Shown: positions 8,887 to 18,007, numbered from the stretch's first letter. The stretch: 64,000 bases of DNA from Paenibacillus massiliensis subsp. panacisoli DSM 21345 (GCF_000426545.1 NZ_AUFO01000009.1:293057-357056), one strand, 5' to 3'. Numbers and translations are program-made. The notes: generated from the letters alone by a model not told the origin.

Positions 8887-10944
8887 TTACAGCTCTACCC
8901 AAGCCTCCAGCACCTGATCAAGCTCCTGCTGCAGACGCTCACGCTCCTCCCACAGCTGCTGAAGACTTTTTCCCTCAGCACTGGCACCTGATGGTCCGCC
9001 CGTCTCCGCACCTGAAGCCAACACTTCCAGCTCCGTATCAGCTGTGTGCAAGGCTTGCTCCAGATCAGCAATCCGCTGCTCCAGCTGCTCACGAGACACG
9101 ACGGCCTTTGCTGAATCTGCCTTCTTCTCCCTTTTCCCTGTAGCATTACTCCTCGCTTTGCTGGATGAAGCACCAGCAGTGGCTACTGATGAAGCGCTGG
9201 AGGATGCTTTGGAGGAGGACGCTTTGGATAAGGACGCGCCCGCCGAGGGTAATCCAGCTCCTGACCTCGACATTAGCGCAGCAGCGTCACTGCTGGTGGC
9301 TTCCAGCCGCTGTAGCTCCTGCTTCTTGGCACGGAAGTCGTCAAAATTACCGAGATAGGACGTAATCTGTCCTTGCTCCAGCTCCCACACACGACCAGCC
9401 AGCTTATTGACGAAGTATCGGTCATGAGAAATGGCTAATACAGTTCCGCCGTAAGACTCCAGCGCTTCCTCCAGAGCCTCGCGGGAATCAATATCCAGAT
9501 GATTCGTCGGCTCATCCAGCAGCAGCAGATTAGGTTTCTGCATGACGAGTAGAGCGAGGCGCAGACGGCTCCATTCTCCGCCAGATAGCGTGCTCACGGA
9601 ACGAAAGACGTCCGCACCATAGAACATGTATGCAGCCAGAATATGGCGTGCTTCCCCCTCCTCTACACCGACCTCTTGCCGGAAGTAGGACAGGACAGTA
9701 CCGGTTGCCTCCCCACGCGTCTCCTGCTGCGCAAGGTAACCGTATTCCACACGAGCCCCCCATGTCACATCGCCCAAATCCGGGGACTCTTCACCAAGCA
9801 GGATGCGCAGTAGGGTTGATTTTCCCGATCCATTATCCCCCAGCAACGCAATCTTCTCACCGAATTCCAGACCACCCTCGACCCCCTGCAGGATCTGCCT
9901 ACCTCCGTATGCTTTGACGATTCCTTCAAATTGCAGGACTCTCCGTCCCGAGCGTTCCTGTGGATTCAGCTCGAACTCTGCACTCTGGCGCTCCAGTACA
10001 GGGCGTTTGATTCTGTCCATCCGCTCCAGAGCTTTGCGAATCGAAGCCGCTTTCTTGAAGAATTTCTCATTATCCCCGATGCGCCCCCACTCTTCGAAGC
10101 GCTTGATGGCCTCCTTCATCTTCTTGATCTGCTTCTGCTGTTCCTGATAATCGGCGAACTGGATGAGCAGACGCTCCTCCTTTTCCCTCACATACCCACT
10201 ATAATTACTTAGATACGTGTGAGCCTCGCCATCCTCCAGCTCCAACATTTTACCTGCTACCCTGTCCAGAAAATACCGATCATGCGACACGACAAGGACA
10301 GCCCCGGTGTAGCTGCGCAAAAATTGCTCAAGCCATTCAATGCCCTTCAGATCCAGATGGTTCGTCGGTTCATCCAGCAGCAGCAGATCAGGACGCCCTA
10401 TGAGCTGGGATGCGAGCACAATTCGTGTCTTCTCCCCGCCAGACAAGGAGCTGAATGGCCTATCATACATCGCTACAGGAATACGCAGACCATCCGCCAC
10501 CGACTGAATATGTGCATCCATCTCATAGCCGCCACCGTGCTCAAATTGCTCCTGCATGCTCGCATAGGATTTCAACAGCTGCTCCAGACGTTCAGCATCC
10601 TCTGCAATGACGGGATTGGACATGTCTTGCTCCAGTAGCGTCATATTCGCTTTGCATTCCATTAACTGCCGGTATTCGTAGGCCAGCGTCTCATAGACTG
10701 TAAGAGCGTCATACTCCACTGGAATCTGCGGTAAATAGCCGACACGACTATCCTTCTTGAGAATGAGCTGGCCCGCATCCGGCTTGCCCAATCTGGCAAT
10801 CAAGCGCAGCAAGGTCGTCTTGCCACTCCCGTTGCGACCGATCAGACCGACCTTCTCTCCCTCATGAATTTCAAAAGTAACTCCGTTCAATATCAGATTC
10901 GCCCCGTGATAGGCGATGAGTTGTTGTCCGCTAACAATATGCAT
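8887..10944 (-). CDS. ABC-F family ATPase with two ABC domains
   Basis: A 685-aa soluble protein with two ATP-binding cassettes and no membrane segment. Cassette 1 has GRNGSGKTT, LSGGEKTR and LLLLDEPTNHLD; cassette 2 has GDNGSGKST, LSGGEWSR and the same Walker B. Between them is the charged helical linker (about residues 240-320) that reaches the ribosomal P-site tRNA in this family. A Ser/Ala/Lys-rich tether (about 565-620) leads to a C-terminal coiled coil (about 625-680), as in YdiF/Uup-like members. Function is translation-factor-like or antibiotic-protective; the sequence alone does not decide. AGGGGG lies 8 nt before the ATG. Upstream lie a promoter, a short ORF and a terminator that could form an attenuator. 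Confidence 0.92.
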   Translation of the reverse strand: MHIVSGQQLIAYHGANLILNGVTFEIHEGEKVGLIGRNGSGKTTLLRLIARLGKPDAGQLILKKDSRVGYLPQIPVEYDALTVYETLAYEYRQLMECKANMTLLEQDMSNPVIAEDAERLEQLLKSYASMQEQFEHGGGYEMDAHIQSVADGLRIPVAMYDRPFSSLSGGEKTRIVLASQLIGRPDLLLLDEPTNHLDLKGIEWLEQFLRSYTGAVLVVSHDRYFLDRVAGKMLELEDGEAHTYLSNYSGYVREKEERLLIQFADYQEQQKQIKKMKEAIKRFEEWGRIGDNEKFFKKAASIRKALERMDRIKRPVLERQSAEFELNPQERSGRRVLQFEGIVKAYGGRQILQGVEGGLEFGEKIALLGDNGSGKSTLLRILLGEESPDLGDVTWGARVEYGYLAQQETRGEATGTVLSYFRQEVGVEEGEARHILAAYMFYGADVFRSVSTLSGGEWSRLRLALLVMQKPNLLLLDEPTNHLDIDSREALEEALESYGGTVLAISHDRYFVNKLAGRVWELEQGQITSYLGNFDDFRAKKQELQRLEATSSDAAALMSRSGAGLPSAGASLSKASSSKASSSASSVATAGASSSKARSNATGKREKKADSAKAVVSREQLEQRIADLEQALHTADTELEVLASGAETGGPSGASAEGKSLQQLWEERERLQQELDQVLEAWVEL

Positions 10945-11022
10945 AATAAGGTCCCCCTAAGGCTTGTGTATTAAGCGATAGACCCTACTCTCCGTACCCT
11001 TTGCAGCGCAACACAACACGAA

Positions 11023-11055
11023 AAAGAGCCGCAGGAGCTAAGCCCGCGACTCTTT
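11023..11055 (-). terminator. Intrinsic terminator between short ORF and ABC-F gene (possible attenuator)
   Basis: On the minus strand AAAGAGTCGCGGG and CCTGCGGCTCTTT form a near-perfect hairpin followed by a T-run. It lies about 20 nt after the stop of the 57-codon ORF and about 80 nt before the ABC-F start. No second promoter is obvious in between, so ABC-F transcription may depend on read-through. Confidence 0.7.
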
Positions 11056-11076
11056 CACATGGTCCACAGCATTCCA

Positions 11077-11250
11077 TTACAGAATATCTGCGACAGCCGA
11101 TCGAGTTAAGGTAGGCGTCTTCTCGCGATAGTTCATAACCGTATAGTTAAAAATGGACAGACTTCTCCCGTTGTATGGAAAAGCATGAACGATGCCAGCC
11201 ATAGCCATAGGCAGCTGGCTAATACGGTTATTCGCCATCTCTTGATTCAC
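11077..11250 (-). CDS. Small 57-aa ORF in the ABC-F leader
   Basis: A frame too short for ordinary ORF cut-offs. It starts with GTG at 11250 behind a near-ideal AAGGAGG, 8 nt away, and encodes 57 aa beginning MNQEMANNRISQLPMAMAG (GTG start read as Met) and ending RSAVADIL. A sigma-A promoter lies 26-61 nt upstream and a terminator just downstream. It has no signal peptide, TM segment or known motif. It could be a leader peptide whose translation controls the terminator upstream of the ABC-F gene, or a small independent protein. Coding potential rests on the ribosome binding site and promoter, not on homology. Confidence 0.6.
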   Translation of the reverse strand: MNQEMANNRISQLPMAMAGIVHAFPYNGRSLSIFNYTVMNYREKTPTLTRSAVADIL

Positions 11251-11282
11251 CTACCTCACCTCCTTCTTCATAATTACTGTTC

Positions 11283-11311
11283 AATATAACACATTTTCTA
11301 TACCCGAACAA
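11283..11311 (-). promoter_or_regulatory. Sigma-A promoter of the ABC-F leader transcript
   Basis: On the minus strand TTGTTC, a 17-nt spacer and TATATT. Transcription would begin near 11276, some 26 nt before the GTG of the 57-codon ORF. Confidence 0.7.
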
Positions 11312-11509
11312 TCTAATATTCTGCCACACCGCAGCAACATCAAAAACAAGGCTCAACATCTGTCCTTCGCAAGCACTGCTACGGGCTTGGAGGGTCTTAC
11401 AATCGCTGTTAAAGCCCGATTATTTGACTGAATTATAATGATCATTGTAGAAATCAAGCTCTACGGGTGAGCACTCCAGTTTCTCTCGCTGAAGAGCCTA
11501 CGGATGAAT

Positions 11510-12244
11510 CTAAGTTTGCCTGCCCCGCCACTCCTGCTGTCGAATACGTGACAATGCCCTAGCGGCTGCAGACTTGCCGTTATGCGTCCCCTGCTTCGCC
11601 ACTACTTCAAGCTTCTCCTTGGCCGGTTCATAACGATGATGACCCAGTACATCACATGCTCGCTCCTGCACATACATATCCTCATCGTCCAAATACGGAA
11701 GCAACGAATCCAATCGGGAGATCGGAGTCAGAGCCATGACAGAGTGGAGTAGCATACACCGCTCCTCCTCATCTGTCTCTTCCCGCTCAATCTGCAGGAG
11801 TAGCCCGCTCAGGCACTGAATATCCTCCACTTCCTCTTGTTGGCTCAGCTCTTGGCCCGTGGGATAATCCTTGGTCAATTCTTCCCAATCCTGTTCGGGA
11901 TACTGCTGAACGGCAGTAAGAAAGGTCTCCACACTGCGAAAGCCTGGTGATAGATCTGTCTCTTCATGACTAATATGGCACACCTTGCCCCGCAAAATCC
12001 TACTCGCATAGACTCCTATGTAATCAGAATGATCGTTCGTCCATAGCGGGAGCAGCTCTTCAAAGCCCGTCATCCCCTGTAGAACGGATATCATCTCCGT
12101 TATCTCTTCAGTGCTTAAGGGACGAAGCCGCGATCCCTCGGTATACAGGCCTTTTTGGGCCCACTCCTGATCGACTATTCCTGCCACTTTCGTAACATCT
12201 ACTTCTACTATACTGCCATCCTTCAGGACGTCCATGAGGCTCAC
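11510..12244 (-). CDS. HEAT-repeat protein of unknown function
   Basis: A 244-aa soluble protein, acidic overall. The C-terminal third (about residues 165-236) shows HEAT-like helical repeats: CMLLHSVMALTPISRLDSLLPYLDDEDMYVQERACDVLGHHRYEPAKEKL and a following KSAAARALSRI helix. The N-terminal part (about 40-110) contains a GFEELLPLWTNDHSDYIGVY segment that recalls SMI1/KNR4-type (immunity or scaffold) domains, but this is only a weak resemblance. The start is GTG at 12244 with AAGGAGGGGGG 7 nt upstream. No toxin gene is adjacent. Function cannot be assigned. Confidence 0.7.
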   Translation of the reverse strand: MSLMDVLKDGSIVEVDVTKVAGIVDQEWAQKGLYTEGSRLRPLSTEEITEMISVLQGMTGFEELLPLWTNDHSDYIGVYASRILRGKVCHISHEETDLSPGFRSVETFLTAVQQYPEQDWEELTKDYPTGQELSQQEEVEDIQCLSGLLLQIEREETDEEERCMLLHSVMALTPISRLDSLLPYLDDEDMYVQERACDVLGHHRYEPAKEKLEVVAKQGTHNGKSAAARALSRIRQQEWRGRQT

Positions 12245-12379
12245 TTGTCATCCCCCCTCCTTGATTCCAATCATATCCGTGTCAGGCTTGTTATCCGCAC
12301 CAGACGCTCGTGCTTCTTCTACAGCACCTTATCCTTCAACCGCAGCCCCTCCTGCCATGCATATTCTCAGTCGTTCGCC

Positions 12380-12433
12380 GAAAAAAATAATGGAGCTACC
12401 CCAAAACCGGTTGTCACCGTTCAAGGCTGCTCC
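12380..12433 (-). terminator. Likely terminator of the mannoside operon
   Basis: On the minus strand TGGAGC ... GCTCCA (6-bp outer stem, inner pairing around ACCGGTT) is followed by ATTATTTTTTT. It lies about 200 nt after the esterase stop in the otherwise empty 12245-12636 gap, where short direct repeats of AGTAGCACCT (near 12608) are the only other thing seen. Confidence 0.5.
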
Positions 12434-12636
12434 ATGAGTGTAATCCAATAATTAAGTAATATAAGCTCAGCAGAACAGACTTGGGAATCACCTGTAGCCC
12501 TACCTTCTTCTGAGCGGAGGAGCATGCCTCCAATGCCATATGCCCCATTGTATCATAATGACAGAGCTACGAGCTTAGGTCTGACTTACTTCATCCTTCA
12601 TCAACAGTAGCACCTAGTAGCACCTACTGCTTGAAC

Positions 12637-13602
12637 CTACTGTCTCAAAAGAAACTCCAGCACACGGTCCGACAGGTAGGGCAGATGCTCATGACCATAT
12701 TCATGATACACCAGTAGCTCCTTCTCCCCTTGAATACGATTGTAGACGGCAAATTGTGTGGAGGGTGGACAGATTGTATCTACCAGCCCCGTTACGAACA
12801 GAACTCGCCCCTTGATTCGACTCGCTAGATGCTGAATATCAATGTAGCCTAGCTTGTTGAATACGGCTTCCTCCCGCTCATGATGAGGATCGAAGAACCG
12901 GAAATAATAGACCAACTCCTCGTAGGCTGAGGTAGTAGGCTCCAATGACCAAGCACGCCTGTAATCAGCCAGGAAAGGATACACAGGCACCGCTGCCTTC
13001 ACCCTTGGTTCAAGCGCCGCACAGGCTGTGGCCAGAGCACCTCCCTGCGAGCAACCATAGGCTCCGATCCGATCCGGATCTACCCCCGGCATGCTCATCA
13101 GAATGCGAACGATCTGCACCGTGTCCAGAAATACGTTGCGGTAATACAGTCGATCCGGGTCTGGATCATCGATCCCCCGAATAATATGACCCCGGACCGT
13201 CGAGCCCTTCACCATCAGGTTATCCTCGGATAACCCGCCTTGTCCCCGACAATCCAGCGCCAGCACCGTTATGCCATGCGCAGCATAAGAGACCTTATCG
13301 AACCAATCCCCACTGTCACAGGCATATCCGTGGAACATCGCCAGGGCTGGCCCTGCTGCGTCCTCGCTGACGCTTTTGGGACGTACAAGCTTTGCATGGA
13401 CTCTCGCTCCTCCTACACCTGTGAAGTACAGATGATAGCAATCCGCCAGCGGAGAAGAGAATGCGGCCGGAACGAGCTCATACTCCATGGATTGCTGCTC
13501 CAGCTCATGCAAGGCCCGCTCCCAATAGTCATCAAAGTCAGCTGGCCGTGGGCTGCTGCCCATATACTGCTTCAATTCCTCAAGCGGCAAATCAGTGTGC
13601 AT
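12637..13602 (-). CDS. CE7 acetyl esterase (acetylxylan esterase / cephalosporin-C deacetylase)
   Basis: A 321-aa alpha/beta hydrolase without a signal peptide, so it acts inside the cell on imported acetylated oligosaccharides. CE7 hallmarks are all present: the RGQ motif (LDCRGQGG, about residue 118), the nucleophile elbow GCSQGG (about residue 185), the acid Asp in VTGLVDTICPPST and the catalytic His in YGHEHLP. Length matches the family (about 320). It is the last gene of the importer-GH130 operon, 51 nt after the phosphorylase. This suggests it removes acetyl groups from acetylated mannan oligomers before phosphorolysis. GAGGGGAG lies 9 nt before the ATG. Confidence 0.92.
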   Translation of the reverse strand: MHTDLPLEELKQYMGSSPRPADFDDYWERALHELEQQSMEYELVPAAFSSPLADCYHLYFTGVGGARVHAKLVRPKSVSEDAAGPALAMFHGYACDSGDWFDKVSYAAHGITVLALDCRGQGGLSEDNLMVKGSTVRGHIIRGIDDPDPDRLYYRNVFLDTVQIVRILMSMPGVDPDRIGAYGCSQGGALATACAALEPRVKAAVPVYPFLADYRRAWSLEPTTSAYEELVYYFRFFDPHHEREEAVFNKLGYIDIQHLASRIKGRVLFVTGLVDTICPPSTQFAVYNRIQGEKELLVYHEYGHEHLPYLSDRVLEFLLRQ

Positions 13603-13653
13603 ATTGCATTACTCCCCTCTCAGTCATGCTACATTACACCCCTATTAACTACG

Positions 13654-14688
13654 CTACATTCTGCCCAGCTCATGATCGTCCGAGACGACCTCATCCGTAG
13701 CCTTCACATACTCAACGATATCGGAGACAGTTGTGTAGGCCACGCCGACATAGGTGTCAGCCGCTCCATAATAGATGGCGATTCGGCCTGTCTTGGCATC
13801 GTGTAGTGTCGCACAGGGGAAGACCACATTATCCACGAAGCCCCGCTCCTCATACCACTCCTCAGGCGTAAGCACGTAATTGGCTGAGCGGTATTTGACC
13901 CGGGAGGGCTCATCGTGATCCAGAATGACAGCTCCCATGCTGTACACGAAGCCATTGCAGGTACCCGTGACTCCATGATAGAACATGAGCCAGCCCTCCG
14001 ACGTCTCGATCGGTGCAGGACCACCACCAATTTTGACCGCTTGCCACCAGCCCTGCCCTCCTTTGCTCATGACATGCCGATGCTTGCCCCAGTAGACGAG
14101 ATCCGGGCTTTCGCTAAGGAAGACATCTCCGAACGGCGTATGTCCGCTATCACTTGGACGGGACAGCATAACATAGTTGCCGTTGATCTTCTTCGGGAAT
14201 AGCACGCCATTGCGGTTGAAAGGCAGAAACGGATTCTCCAGCCGAACAAAGCTGTTAAAGTCATCCGTACGCGCCAGTCCAATCGCAGCTCCATAGAAAT
14301 CCGTGCACCAGATAATATAGTACGAATCCTCCACCTTCACGAGCCGTGGATCGTAGGCATAATTCGGCTGATAGGGGCGTCCATCCTCGTCCACGAACTC
14401 AATGCGCTCTTCATTAATACTCCAGTTCAGACCATCATCGCTCCACCCCAAATGGAGATGCGGACGTCCGTTCACCGTCTCTGCGCGAAAGACACCTACA
14501 AATCGCCCTTCGTATGCCATAACAGCACTGTTGAATATACGGGCGATGCCGGGCGCTGGATTGCGCTTAATTACGGGATTATCCCGGTGCCTCCATACCG
14601 GACCTGGATATGACTCGGGTCTGTCCTGCCATGGCATGTGGGGCAACGCCTCCCCTAGAATATGGACCGTCTTGCTCTGGTTAATCAT
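13654..14688 (-). CDS. GH130 beta-1,4-mannooligosaccharide phosphorylase-like
   Basis: A 344-aa cytosolic five-bladed propeller enzyme. GH130 signatures include FNSAVMAYEGRFVGVFRAE, the acid Asp in YDPRLVKVED, GPAPIETSEGWLMFYHG and the late FPCATLHDAKTGRIAIYYGAAD. The sequence and length fit the GH130_2 group, which phosphorolyses terminal beta-1,4-mannosyl units to alpha-mannose-1-phosphate. The other GH130 gene (19183-20373) is of the longer GH130_1 type. It lies between a sugar permease (47 nt) and an esterase (51 nt) in one operon. AAAGGAG precedes the ATG by 10 nt. Exact specificity (mannobiose, longer mannans or Man-GlcNAc) is inferred. Confidence 0.88.
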   Translation of the reverse strand: MINQSKTVHILGEALPHMPWQDRPESYPGPVWRHRDNPVIKRNPAPGIARIFNSAVMAYEGRFVGVFRAETVNGRPHLHLGWSDDGLNWSINEERIEFVDEDGRPYQPNYAYDPRLVKVEDSYYIIWCTDFYGAAIGLARTDDFNSFVRLENPFLPFNRNGVLFPKKINGNYVMLSRPSDSGHTPFGDVFLSESPDLVYWGKHRHVMSKGGQGWWQAVKIGGGPAPIETSEGWLMFYHGVTGTCNGFVYSMGAVILDHDEPSRVKYRSANYVLTPEEWYEERGFVDNVVFPCATLHDAKTGRIAIYYGAADTYVGVAYTTVSDIVEYVKATDEVVSDDHELGRM

Positions 14689-14735
14689 GTATTATCTACT
14701 CCTTTCCATTCCTAAGTTGAACTTACATAGCTTCA

Positions 14736-15569
14736 TCACTTCACAGAGCCCTGCGAGAATCCGTTGTAGATGTATTTTTGCAGCGCGAGGAAGGCAATCA
14801 ATGTCGGTATGATGGCGATAATAACGCCTGCGCTTATGACCTCCCATTGTGAGCCGTACGGGCCCTTGAACTTGAACAAGGCGGTGGAGATCACCTGTAG
14901 ATCCGATCCCGGCATATACAGGAATGGCGTATAGAAATCATTGTAAATATTGACTCCCTTGACGATAATGACCGTTACGATGGCAGGCTTCAGTAGCGGC
15001 AGAATAATCTTCCAATAAATCGTGAAGTAGGAGGCGCCATCGAGCATTGCCGATTCATCCAGTGCGACCGCTATGGAGTCCAGGAATTGCAGAAAAATAT
15101 AGACAGCGATAATGTCTGTCCCTAAGTACAGGAGAATCGCAGCCCAGTGCGTATTGAACAGGCCCAGACCCTTGATGATCTGGAAGGTAGCAACCTGTGT
15201 GGTGACGCCCGGAATGAGCGTGGCCAGCAGGAAGGCGCCTACGAGCACCTTACTGCCACGAAATTTGAACCGGTTCAGCACATAGGCAATCATCGAACCG
15301 GTCAGGGTAGCTCCCAGAATCGAGATCAGCAGAATGAACGTCGTATTGATGAAGCCTGTCATCATGTTTCCTTCCAGAAAGGCCTGACTGTAATTGCTCA
15401 GGTTCAGCCAATTCGACGGAGGTGTCAGCAATCCTGTGGATGCGTACTCCTCCTTGGTCTTGAGCGACGCAAAGAACACAACGAGGATCGGCAGAATCGC
15501 TACAAAAACGCCCAGCAGCAATGAAGTATATTTGAGCACAGCCCCAAGCCCGTATTTCAGCTTATGCAT
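14736..15569 (-). CDS. Sugar ABC transporter permease (MalG-type)
   Basis: A 277-aa inner-membrane subunit with six predicted helices. The EAA loop that contacts the ATPase is readable as DESAMLDGASYFTIYWKIILPLLKP. The N-terminal segment YTSLLLGVFVAILPILVVFFASLKT is typical of the second CUT1 permease. It starts 2 nt after the first permease gene, so the two are translationally coupled and form the membrane channel. No ATPase gene is in the operon; as in many Firmicute CUT1 systems a shared MsmX-like ATPase encoded elsewhere would be needed. Confidence 0.93.
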   Translation of the reverse strand: MHKLKYGLGAVLKYTSLLLGVFVAILPILVVFFASLKTKEEYASTGLLTPPSNWLNLSNYSQAFLEGNMMTGFINTTFILLISILGATLTGSMIAYVLNRFKFRGSKVLVGAFLLATLIPGVTTQVATFQIIKGLGLFNTHWAAILLYLGTDIIAVYIFLQFLDSIAVALDESAMLDGASYFTIYWKIILPLLKPAIVTVIIVKGVNIYNDFYTPFLYMPGSDLQVISTALFKFKGPYGSQWEVISAGVIIAIIPTLIAFLALQKYIYNGFSQGSVK

Positions 15570-15571
15570 CT

Positions 15572-16453
15572 CTATCCCTCCTCCTTGATCGCCAGCCGCT
15601 GGATTAAGGTGACGACGATGACGATCAACAGCAGCACGACCGCCATGGCTGAGGCCAGCCCGAATTTATCATATTTGAAGGCCACATCGACGGTCTGAAT
15701 GACGAAGGTCTTGCTACCGTTGGAGCCTCCCGTCATGATGTACGGAATATCAAAGGCACTGATGGCCCCACTGATGGCCAGAATCAGATTCAGCTGGAGA
15801 ATTCGCTTGATGCTGGGCAGAATGATATGCACGAACTGATGCCAGCGACTCGCTCCATCAATATCCGAGGCCTCATAGATATCACTAGAGATCGAGGAGA
15901 TCGCACCCAGGAAGATGATGAAATTAAATCCCATATACCGCCACACCGAGGTACCTGCCAGCGAGATATTGATAATATCCGGATTGCCCAGCCACAGCTG
16001 TACATACTGCCCTAATCCGACGGCTTGCAGGAAGGTATCCAGCGTGCCATCTGGCTTGAAGAAGAAGAGGAAGATGAAGCCGATGGCTACTCCGTTCATC
16101 AGATAAGGGAAGAACAATACGCCTTTGAAGAAATTTTTGAGACGCGTCCTGAAGGTGAGTATGGTGGCAAAGTAGAGTGCCAGCCCCATCTGTACGAAGG
16201 TAGCTACGAAATAATACAGACTGACCTTGAATACCACGAAGTAATCCGGGTCTGTGAAGATGGTCTTGTAATTGTCCAGGCCCACGAAATTCATGGATTT
16301 GCGCAAGCCATTCCAATCGGTGAAGCTGTATTTGAACATATTGAACACTGGAAGATAGGCAAAGGTTAACAGCAAGGCTATGGGCACCAGGGAGAACAAC
16401 ACAATAATGAACCTTCTCTGGGCCGAGTAGCTTAATTCAGAAAATTTGAACAT
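15572..16453 (-). CDS. Sugar ABC transporter permease (MalF-type)
   Basis: A 293-aa inner-membrane protein with six helices, first at about residues 14-36 and last ending near the C-terminus. The EAA motif is YEASDIDGASRWHQFVHIILPSIKR. FSFTDWNG-like and GLDNYKTIFTDP segments are typical of the first CUT1 permease. GGAGG lies 6 nt before the ATG. It lies 42 nt after the binding-protein gene and pairs with the permease downstream. Substrate is inferred from the operon to be beta-manno-oligosaccharides. Confidence 0.93.
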   Translation of the reverse strand: MFKFSELSYSAQRRFIIVLFSLVPIALLLTFAYLPVFNMFKYSFTDWNGLRKSMNFVGLDNYKTIFTDPDYFVVFKVSLYYFVATFVQMGLALYFATILTFRTRLKNFFKGVLFFPYLMNGVAIGFIFLFFFKPDGTLDTFLQAVGLGQYVQLWLGNPDIINISLAGTSVWRYMGFNFIIFLGAISSISSDIYEASDIDGASRWHQFVHIILPSIKRILQLNLILAISGAISAFDIPYIMTGGSNGSKTFVIQTVDVAFKYDKFGLASAMAVVLLLIVIVVTLIQRLAIKEEG

Positions 16454-16495
16454 GACACACCTCCAAGGCCCTTTCTTAAAATCAGCCTCTGAATG

Positions 16496-17809
16496 CTACT
16501 GGGCCATCACTTTAGCCCGTGCCTTCACCCAATCGTCATTCAGCTTCTTCATGATATCGTCGAATGACTCGCTGCGATTGCCGATCGCGGCTTCAATAAT
16601 AAGCTTCTTGAAATCAGGCTGCCACAGACCAATCTCTGCTTCCTTATCAATCTGGTCTACCAGCCCTTCCTGTCCTTCATCGGCAGGCGTGATCATCTCG
16701 AACTTCACCCCGGTCTTGCCGTACTCCTCCAGAATGGCTGGCAGCTCTGAGCCCACTACGGGACTGACACTGCCCGCTTGCTCTGTCGCATAGTTCGATT
16801 CGTTCGTGAACCATTCCACCCACGCCTTGGCTGCTGCCTTGTTCTTGCTATTGACGTTCACGCCCAGATTATAATCAGCTGCCAATGGCACGATGACCTC
16901 AGGGGCATCTGTAGGGAACGGCATGAATCCAATGTCGTCCGGGTTATCCGCCAGGCCTTTGATCTGGTCAATCGCCCAGGAGCCCAGAATCATCGTAGCG
17001 ATCTTGCCCTGAGCCATGTCAGCCTTGGATTGCTCCCAGTCGGTAGTCATGGGATCTCGTTCGATGAGACCAGCCTTGGCGGTGTCATACATGACCTTAT
17101 ACAGCTGGTAATGCGGTTGGCCAGGCACAAAATTATCATCGCTGTTCGGCTGCGTAACATTCACATAGTCCGGATCGCCGGCAACCGTGGTAAGATCAGC
17201 CTCCCATTGGGTCAGCGCCCAGCCTGATGCATAATTCGTAAACAAAGGTACAGCCTCTGTCCGATCCTTGACCTGCTGCAGCGCGGCTTGGAATTGCTCG
17301 AACTTCTGTGGCAGCTCCGTAATTCCCGCGTTCTCGAATACTTTCTTGTTATAGATCACTCCCGAGTAGGTCATCGCAATCGGAATACCATACACCTTGT
17401 TCTCCACCATTCGCTCCTCGATACCTGTATACTTCGATTTCATTTCATCGTATGAGCCGAGGGGCTCGAAGAAATCAGGGATGTCAGCAATCGGAATGCT
17501 GGTAGGAATAAGGAGGACATCTCCATAATCATCGGTACTCATCCGAATCTTGATCTGTCCTTCATAGTCTGCGAGTGCTTGAAAATTCACCTTCACGTTC
17601 GGATATTGCTCATTGAATTTCTGGGCGTATTCCTTGAACACCGTATCTACAATATCCGTACGCTGCGTAATGACCGTAATCTCACCCTTCATATCCTGAG
17701 GATCGGTACTCTCAGGCTGTTCGGCTCCCTGGCTTCCCGAGCAGCCTGCCAGCAATCCGATGACAAGCAAGAAGGCTAGAAACGGCATGATTCGTTGAAC
17801 ACACTTCAT
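16496..17809 (-). CDS. Sugar-binding lipoprotein of an ABC importer
   Basis: A 437-aa extracellular solute-binding protein (family 1). The N-terminal signal ends in the lipobox LLAGC with the lipidated Cys at residue 23. The mature part starts with GEITVITQRTDIVD and has the usual WVEWFTNE and C-terminal helices. It is the first gene of the operon running down to the esterase. A sigma-A promoter lies 44-79 nt upstream and an operator-like site at 17836-17847 lies between promoter and gene. It captures the oligosaccharide outside the membrane and hands it to the two permeases. Confidence 0.94.
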   Translation of the reverse strand: MKCVQRIMPFLAFLLVIGLLAGCSGSQGAEQPESTDPQDMKGEITVITQRTDIVDTVFKEYAQKFNEQYPNVKVNFQALADYEGQIKIRMSTDDYGDVLLIPTSIPIADIPDFFEPLGSYDEMKSKYTGIEERMVENKVYGIPIAMTYSGVIYNKKVFENAGITELPQKFEQFQAALQQVKDRTEAVPLFTNYASGWALTQWEADLTTVAGDPDYVNVTQPNSDDNFVPGQPHYQLYKVMYDTAKAGLIERDPMTTDWEQSKADMAQGKIATMILGSWAIDQIKGLADNPDDIGFMPFPTDAPEVIVPLAADYNLGVNVNSKNKAAAKAWVEWFTNESNYATEQAGSVSPVVGSELPAILEEYGKTGVKFEMITPADEGQEGLVDQIDKEAEIGLWQPDFKKLIIEAAIGNRSESFDDIMKKLNDDWVKARAKVMAQ

Positions 17810-17835
17810 TATCCTGACCCCTCTCCATAATCGAA

Positions 17836-17847
17836 GTTATCGTTAAG
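17836..17847. promoter_or_regulatory. LacI-type operator candidate, left copy
   Basis: GTTATCGTTAAG, nearly the reverse complement of the site at 17973-17984. It is a near-palindrome centred on CG, the LacI-family form, placed just downstream of the minus-strand promoter, where a bound repressor would block transcription. Confidence 0.6.
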
Positions 17848-17859
17848 CTTACGAATTAG

Positions 17860-17888
17860 ATTCTAGAATGGCAACGCTTACTTGTCAA
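17860..17888 (-). promoter_or_regulatory. Sigma-A promoter of the sugar importer operon
   Basis: On the minus strand a consensus TTGACA (17883-17888), a 17-nt spacer and TAGAAT (17860-17865). Confidence 0.8.
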
Positions 17889-17932
17889 TTATTACTGCAT
17901 AAATAAATATATTTTTATTTAAATAGAATGAA

Positions 17933-17961
17933 TTGACACCTCAATAATCTCTAATTATTAT
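17933..17961 (+). promoter_or_regulatory. Sigma-A promoter of the epimerase-phosphorylase operon
   Basis: TTGACA (17933-17938), a 17-nt spacer and TATTAT (17956-17961), with TATAAT overlapping. The operator-like site begins 12 nt further on, at about the transcription start. Confidence 0.8.
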
Positions 17962-17972
17962 AATCTTGTAAA

Positions 17973-17984
17973 GTTAACGATAAC
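17973..17984. promoter_or_regulatory. LacI-type operator candidate, right copy
   Basis: GTTAACGATAAC, one base from the perfect palindrome GTTAACGTTAAC and matching the left copy in inverted orientation. It overlaps the predicted start of transcription of the plus-strand operon. Confidence 0.65.
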
Positions 17985-18007
17985 TATATAAATCAAGGAG
18001 GTGCTTC

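Noticed and set aside
8887..10944. Calling the ABC-F gene an antibiotic resistance gene
   Set aside because: The C-terminal tether and coiled coil fit YdiF/Uup-like translation factors as well; the linker that decides resistance cannot be judged by eye.
11510..12244. Immunity protein of a toxin system (SMI1-like N-terminus)
   Set aside because: The resemblance is weak and no toxin, secretion or polymorphic-toxin gene is adjacent.
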